Shown here one piece after another: positions 57,852-64,000 of a stretch of 64,000 nt of DNA (position 1 is its first letter; each line of letters opens with the position of its first letter). Source of the DNA: Talinum fruticosum (Eukaryota > Streptophyta > Magnoliopsida > Caryophyllales > Talinaceae); assembly GCA_021018815.1 (NCBI GenBank), contig JAITYX010000134.1:668501-732500 (forward strand), written 5' to 3'. The notes under the pieces were generated by a model. That model saw nothing but the letters and a program-made list of their open reading frames with translations. It had not been told where the DNA came from and made no database searches. A program made the position numbers and the translations under genes.

Positions 57852-57922
57852 TTATCTACATGTCTTACGTCTAATATATTCCTTCATGCATTCAGAATAA
57901 AGGGCATCTTCTAGAGACATAT
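57852..57922 (-). pseudogene. PIF/Harbinger ORF1, C-terminal scrap (second copy)
   Basis: Matches 50324-50400 closely: minus strand gives MSLEDALYSECMKEYIRRK and a stop at 57852-57854. It is cut at 57922 by the gypsy LTR start. Confidence 0.75.
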
Positions 57923-60103
57923 TATAACACCCCACAACACATCCTAGGAGTATTACATTGCCGAGTTCCTCATAAGGAACTCCAACTTAAAATTAATCAA
58001 GGTAATTTTTCCAAAAATGTGTGGAGTTTTCTAAAACTTTCGGTAGAGTTTCGTTTGTAATATGGTCTATCCCCAAGGCTTAAAGCCCTAAAACCTTGCA
58101 TAAAAATCATAATACAACTCAACGAGCCACACGCTCGAAGTATACAACTCAACGGCCACACGCCGGAGTCCAACCAATCATGCATTAAAACATAAAACAT
58201 TCTAAATGGTTCATGATACATTTGATACAAACTATATGAACATAATTACAAGCTATAACACTTAGAACATATGGGATGCAAGTCAGCAACTTCAATTATT
58301 CGGAAATCGGAAAGAGTCCGGAATAAGCTAAGTACGAGATCACACCTTCGAGAGTGTACCTAAAACACTAGGAGGGGGAAAAGGGGAAATTTGTGGGGGT
58401 GACCAAACCACAAGCTCACCGAGAAAGTCTTAAACTCTTAAAACGAAAATTATTTACACATACTACTCATGATAATGAAATCGGTGAAAGTATAGTGATG
58501 TAATACAATTCTAGAGACTTTTTAATGAAATCCCTTGAAATCATTTGCCACATATGGATCACAACTTTTCAATCATTTAAAGGCACGAATTACGAGTCAT
58601 TAAGAACTCTTTGGAACTAAATCATCCTTAAACATGGTGGTGCAACCACCGCGCTTTCTTTCAATTGCTTTCAATCGAAATTGAATCATTTCTATTAAAT
58701 CACTTCTCATGAATCACTTTCAATGAATCTCTTTTGGTGAATCACTTCCCGGGTTGTGGACTCGAACTAGCACTTTGCAATTTGTCATAGTTTCTATGAT
58801 TTCTCCGGGGTGTTACCCCGAAGAAAAGGCTCTCGTGACCTATCTAGGAAGATTCTAATCGGGCATCTCGCTACACAAGGACCCCTAGCTAGCCGCCCCT
58901 AGCTAGTATCCTTGTGCTAAACGATTCTAACAAAGTCGATTCAAAATAATTTCTTTAACACATCCACTCATCAAGCTTGTTTGAGCAACATTCTCGAATC
59001 GATTTCACTTCTTAAAAACACGTTTTCACTGCTTGTAAAGCATATGTCACGAAATCACATTCAAGCATCAATTTGCATAAAACATAGAACTCCTTTCAAA
59101 ACTAACTTTTGAACAGACAATTGGAATCAAGTTGCTTTAAAAGTCAAGCATCTACATTTTTAAGATTCAACATCCAAAGCTAGCATATTTATTCAAGTAT
59201 TCACGCAAGTATCTCACATCTACTAATACTCATCCATATTCTACTCAAGCAAGAATCCCTATTCCTATATGCGTAATTCTCGTCTCACTTGTACTTCCAA
59301 ACCGACAATGAATCAATATAGATTCACATTCCCTTATACTCCAAGTTTTCGCTCCATTTCTATACTTCAAAGTTTGTTTCTCCTTAACTCAATCCCTTTT
59401 TAAGCATAATGAACTCGGAACTACAACTCTTCCGAGCCACAATAATCACAAATAATCATCACCTAACTCAAATGTCCCAACTTCTCCCAAATTGCCATCT
59501 TTACCTCAAATTTTCATCTTATGACTCTCTACCTTATCAATCAACTCTTTCTCGCCCATGCTCCATCATATAACTCTTAATTTCACTTCATCACTCAAAT
59601 TCCCTTAGGCTCACTTATCTTCAAGTTTAGTTTAATTTTAAGGATTTAAATATGTTTTGAACTCAATTAACCTAGCAATCACCCACTTCTTATTCCTATG
59701 CCTCAATTGTGCGCCAATCAATATGGACTCATACCCCCCTTTATACTCCAAATTATTATTTCCCGATATTAGCAATTATCTCTTAATGCCGGAAATTCAA
59801 GGAATCTGTAAGGGTTCAATCTAAAACATTAGCTCCTAATTCGTACCCAAATTACAACTTCTTCATCCTCAAATTTCTAATTAAAATCTCCACATCGCCC
59901 ATGAAACTTTAGCAACTAATTCCGTTAGAATTTATAGATTCCCAAATCCACCTTAACAATCTCAATCGGATTTTCTCATGTCCTAGTTCATCACGGCTAC
60001 TTCCAAAATTCAATCTATAACACAACCATTCAATGTTCACAACAAACATTCAACATTCACAACAAAATCGAATTGGGTTTCGAAATTACTAATAGTTTAG
60101 AGT
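57923..60103 (+). repeat. Gypsy LTR, second family, 3' end truncated
   Basis: Begins TATAACACCCC (TGTAACACCCC decayed). Phrases such as 'TTTCGGTAGAGTTTCGTTTG' and 'CAACTCAACGAGCCACACGC' are typical of a widespread plant gypsy LTR. It ends at GTTTCGAAATTACTAATAG where a SIRE LTR fragment begins. Homologous to 54974-56050 inside the CACTA. No coding potential. Confidence 0.75.
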
Positions 60104-61063
60104 TGGCTTCTATTTATAGATAACGGAGCAGATTAACCGTTGTGACTATGTTCGATTGGAAGTGCTTTGTGACCATTGCAATGGATTTTCCGAGTCACTC
60201 GGAAAATATCCATTGAGGTGTGAACGTTGGGCAATGGCTCTTGAGTCCTTTGGAAGTCCCAATTCACTGGTGGTGTCTTGAAAAGTAAGGTGGAAACCAC
60301 CGTTAAGCTTAGCGTTGCGGATTTCTAGTTTTGGAAACGAGATAACCACGACACGGTTGTCCGGGCCTTGGTCGAAGTGGAAAAAGCCTTGTCTGCTGGT
60401 GATTTGATGTTTTGAAGCTCGGTTACTTTTGTAATTCAAAAATAGGATAGCCTCGTTTGAATAACCTACAAAAGTAAATCAATTTGGTTCTCAAAGTATA
60501 AAATACTTTGGTCCAAGATTAGACACGAGATAATAAATTAATTAAGATAATTAAGTGCATAATTATCCGAGTCGGAAAAGGAATGAAGTTTTACGAGTCT
60601 AATATCAATGAGACTCAAAATCCATTTGAGTCGAGTCTAAAAGAAAATCAAGTCAAATAAAGAAAATCGAGTAGACAGACTTCATTTAGACAAAGCAAAG
60701 TTTAAACAAAATATGCTCGACTTAGAAATACGAATTAACATGGTAATTCTTGGAACAAGAAATCAGATCCGAGGTTATGCACGTTATAGTAAAATGTTTG
60801 AACATGTGATATATTTGAGTGTTATCTATGTCACTACGAACGAGTGTGTAGAATGGCATGTAAGAGTATGCTTTACGAGTCGATCGAAGCGGATGAAAAC
60901 GAATGCATTAAATTATGTAACACTCGAAAAGATGTTATATCACTTAGAAAAGTTTCTAAGGCACATAGAATGACTTGTAATCAAAACCTTATGATAGCTG
61001 AAGTCTTATACCTGATTCTTTGATGGAACTCGGAATGATGTCTATGTAAACTCTAAGTCTTCA
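60104..61063 (-). repeat. SIRE copy C 3' LTR fragment
   Basis: Minus strand begins TGAAGACTTAG (61063) and includes the TATA box (TCTATAAATAGAAGCC at about 60121-60106). It is cut just past the TATA box. Confidence 0.87.
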
Positions 61064-62280
61064 CACTTTATTAGTTCTTCTATTGAAAATACAATATGCT
61101 TTTTTGTGAGATGAGTAACCCGGAAAGATACCTTGATTGACCGAGCATCAAACTTAGTTAGGTGATCCTTACCATTATTATACAAAACACTTACAGCCGA
61201 AGGGTTTGAAATATGAAATGTTAGGCTTCTTTCCCTTGTAGAGCTCGTATTGAGTTTTCTTCAAGATTGGTTTGATGAGGCATCCGTTCGGTGTGTAGTT
61301 TGTTGTGTTGACTGCCTCAGCCCAGAAATAGTAAGGTAGATCGTGTTCAATCATCACCATCCCTCCTATTTCTTCAAGAGTTCAGTTCTTTCTCTCCACC
61401 GCCCCATTACTGTTGAGGGGTTCGGGTGCTGAGAAGTTGTGAGAGATGTCATTCTTGTCGCGAACCGTGCAAATTCCGAGTAATCGAACTCCCTTCCATG
61501 GTCGGTTCGAATTTTTCCGATCTGAGCTCGAGACTCTACTTGAATTTTTCTCCGAGCTTGCTGAACTCTTTGAAAGCTTCATTTTTGTTCTTGAGAAAAC
61601 AAACCCATGTAAATCGTGAGTAATCATCTACAATCACAAGTACATATGATTTACCTTCGAGACTTTTTACAGAGATTTCACCACATAAGTCCATATACAA
61701 CATTTCAAGCACTTTGGATGTGGGAACAGGTTTTGAGAGGTTTGAAGGATGATCCGACCTGTTTCCCCTTTGTGCATGCTTCATAGATTTTATCTTTCTT
61801 AAATGCGCAGTTAAGAAAACTCCTAACTAAACCATGAGATGCAAGCTTTTTGATAGTGGGCATGCTAACATGACCTAGTCTACGATGCCATGTCTAAGAA
61901 TCATCATGTAATGATGCTTTTAAACAAGATAATTCCGACTTGGATCGAAAGGGGAATAGTGTAGGTATTACCTAAGAGTTTAGTCTCTTTGGTGGCTGCA
62001 TAAGAAATATAACAATTAGTCCGAGTGAATCTTACCTCTTGACCTATTTCACACAATTGAGACATACTGAGTAGATTGTACTTTAATCCCTTGATAAGAT
62101 AGACTAGGCTGACCAAGTTATCTCCTTTCCCAATCTTGCCTATTCCAACTACCTTGCCCTTACTATCATCTCCAAAAGTGACTTTGCCTCTTTTGTAATC
62201 TTCCAACTCAAAAAAGAGTCTTGAATCTCCTAACATGTGGCGTGAGCATCCACTGTCAAAGTACAAATGACCTTTTGTTC
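61064..62280 (-). pseudogene. SIRE copy C protease remnant, GAG-pre-integrase and integrase
   Basis: Minus strand: YFDSGCSRHMLGDSRLFFEL (62263-62204, the protease site), VSLVYLIKGLKYNLLSMSQL, a WHRRLGHVS-like region near 61880, then DLCGEISVKSLEGKSYVLVI (61695-61636) and DDYSRFTWVCFLKNKNEAFK. After a frameshift come a GREFDY segment (about 61500), NGAVERKN, and the stretch YYFWAEAVNTTNYTPNGCLI (61340-61281). Catalytic acids look present but frames are broken, and it ends at SHKKAYCIFN where the LTR begins. Confidence 0.85.
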
Positions 62281-62691
62281 TTTTCGAGTTACCTGTAAGT
62301 TAGAGACACACTAACCCTTCTCACTTCCTCTAACGAACCCAATAACTCCCTTTATTGTGGTCCTTTTCGAGGAAAAAGACTCTTGGGAACCCAAATTTGA
62401 ATGACTTTGGGTTTGGTCGATTCTCGAGTCTTCCTTCTAGAAAGCCGAGTATGTGTTTCTTTCTTTTAAAAATATTTTCTTTTATAAACAGGTGGAGATG
62501 GTTTTCTCTTATAAACTGGTGCAGGCTGAGTTCTCCTTTCATTCTTATGAATAAGACTATGCTCAGCCTTCTTGAACTTTGTAGTTCTTGAATCCTTTTT
62601 GAAAATATTTGAGTAGGAATTAGATTCCTCCTCTTCGTTAAAACCAAGTCGTTCTTTTCGAAGGAGACACATTGAGAGCCTAAAAGCATAT
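62281..62691 (-). pseudogene. SIRE copy C gag, C-terminal scrap
   Basis: Minus strand LGSQCVSFEKNDLV (62680-62640), then KKAEHSLIHKNERRTQPAPVY-like text and PSPPVYKRK, the Lys/Pro-rich segment that in copy A lies at 7110-7330. It is fused directly to the 5' LTR, so the capsid region is deleted. Confidence 0.8.
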
Positions 62692-63763
62692 TGAAGGTTT
62701 GCTCGGGGAGAGTCCGAGTCACCCTAGAAGGGGGTGAATAGGGTGATAGAAAATTCTTTGCGAAAACACACTCTTTTTGACAGAAAAGAGGCAAAGACAG
62801 TTTACGAGTCTAAACACGGAGTCGAAAGGATTGGACTCGGAAAGCAATGAATCGGAATAAACAAGCACGAGTAAGGCCGTTCGAGTCTAGAATGAACTCG
62901 GAAAGAGAACACAGAGATTTTACGTGGAAACCCTCCCGGGGCAAAAACCACGGCCCGTGTCAATCCGGACACGAAGTCAAATCCACTATTTTGAGTCCAC
63001 AAAATACCGTGAGCTGACCGAACCCGAGTTGCTCCCTTGGACAACTCTATACAAGTTTTCCTAGACTCGAAGTTACCTTATCCGATCTAGTACTTCCTAT
63101 CCGAGATAACCCTTACAGCTAGGGACAACTAAGCTAAGTTAACCTTTACAGACTTAGTCAAGGGACCTTACAAAGAATGTAAGAAGAGTTTGTAACTTAG
63201 TACAAGACCTTACAACTCGGAGAGTACGAATTACGGAATGGGAGTTGTAAGTAGAAGATTGGAAGTAAATACAATGACTTTTCTCAAGTATATGTATTAA
63301 CAATAGAATCGGCAATCTTCAAGTCTTGTGAAGTGGCTTCTATTTATAGATAACCAAGCGAGTAGCCGTTATCTCTTTCTGCTGATCGAGAGTCCTCTAT
63401 GACCGTTGATAATGGCTTTCCGAGTCACTCGAAAGTATCCGTTGAAATATGGACGTTGGACAACGGTTTAATTCTCTTGGAAGTCCCAAAACCATCGGTT
63501 GTGTCTTGAAAAATAAGGTGGAAACCACCGTTAGGCTTAGCGTTCCAGTTTTCCGGATATGGAAGCGAGACGACTTCCGACACAATCTTACGGGACTAAA
63601 GCGAGAGAAGGTGAAAAGCCATATCTCGCTGGTGATTTGACGTTACGAAGCCGGCTACTTTTGTAGTTAGAAAAGATATCCTCGATTGAATAACCTACAA
63701 AAGTAAAACACCTTCGGTTCTCAAAGTATAAAAATACTTTGGTCCAAGGTTAGACACGAGATA
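62692..63763 (-). repeat. SIRE copy C 5' LTR, incomplete
   Basis: Plus strand TGAAGGTTTGCTCGGGG onward, collinear with the other SIRE LTRs, with the TATA box complement TCTATTTATAGA near 63340-63351. It breaks off near 63763, where a 16-bp sequence from inside the LTR is repeated. Confidence 0.85.
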
Positions 63764-63779
63764 TAGAAAAGATATCCTC

Positions 63780-64000
63780 ATGACAGAGCTAAGTGATGAC
63801 ACAATGATCTAATAGGATGGAAAAGAAGAAGAGTGGGCTAATTTACCAACTTTCCCATTTTTGTGTGAGGCTTAACATGCTCTTATAAACAAATGAAAAT
63901 AGGGAAAGAGGTTTTACGTCGTATGTGATTATTCATTTGTTTTCTCGAAATCACGAGGCAACATTATGGTTTTCCGACTTTCATTGACTTTTAATATATT
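63780..64000. other. Window end, no feature recognised
   Basis: AT-rich DNA after the broken SIRE LTR. Too short to assign. Confidence 0.4.

Larger units (their letters stand above)
60104..63763 (-). mobile_element. Ty1/copia SIRE retrotransposon, copy C, minus strand, heavily deleted
   Basis: 3' LTR fragment 60104-61063, then integrase and part of gag (61064-62691), then 5' LTR 62692-63763. RT, RNase H, the post-pol gene, the N-terminal gag and the primer site are gone; the LTRs abut coding pieces directly on both sides. Confidence 0.87.

Noticed and set aside
1..64000. A host protein-coding gene, tRNA, rRNA, or organelle insertion
   Set aside because: Every coding match I could name belongs to a transposable element; no cloverleaf or organelle-like stretch stood out by eye.

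Overview
The window is plant nuclear DNA, almost certainly from a flowering plant and probably a eudicot. It is a gene-poor stretch built almost entirely of nested, decayed transposable elements: Ty1/copia SIRE, Ty3/gypsy Tat-type, a TRIM, a gag-only LTR element, a LINE, CACTA, PIF/Harbinger and a Stowaway-like MITE. I recognise no intact host gene, tRNA, rRNA or CRISPR. The species cannot be told from the sequence alone.

Layout. (1) 1-3.2 kb: the 3' part of a Tat-type LTR, then a region with a GC-rich, AG-repeat leader that may be another LTR on the minus strand. (2) 3.2-31.3 kb: one CACTA element. Its TNP2 transposase pseudogene is split by a full-length SIRE element (4070-15007). Its 3' hairpin array (16.8-17.2 kb) is cut off from its last ten bases (31329-31338) by a 14 kb minus-strand Tat gypsy element (17237-31328). 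The gypsy carries gag-pol on the minus strand and, between pol and the 3' LTR, two plus-strand genes: a spliced plant-mobile-domain (PMD) gene and a DUF7745-like gene. (3) 31.7-37.5 kb: a TRIM element holds a LINE inside one LTR, and the LINE holds a gag-only LTR element; the two inner insertions have perfect target-site duplications. (4) 38.2-51.6 kb: a PIF/Harbinger element on the minus strand (transposase plus ORF1). Its transposase is split by a solo Tat LTR, which is split by a second SIRE copy, which holds a third gypsy fragment with a 45-bp minisatellite. (5) 52.3-57.9 kb: a Stowaway-like MITE, then a complete non-autonomous CACTA with CAC target-site duplications that contains a piece of gypsy LTR, then a short tandem duplication. 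(6) 57.9-64 kb: another LTR of that same gypsy family and a third, heavily deleted SIRE copy on the minus strand.

By removing insertions one at a time, the order of events can be read from restored reading frames and matching flanks. Three points stand out. First, the gypsy element carries antisense genes with TATA boxes and three clean GT-AG introns; introns in that orientation survive retrotransposition. Second, the SIRE element has an extra post-pol gene with its own pair of TATA boxes. Third, the main SIRE copy is damaged in a strikingly repetitive way (CTCGGAA to CTCGTAA, CTG to CTCG), which looks more like a systematic consensus error, perhaps linked to DNA methylation, than natural decay. 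Reading-frame calls there should be treated with care until checked against reads.
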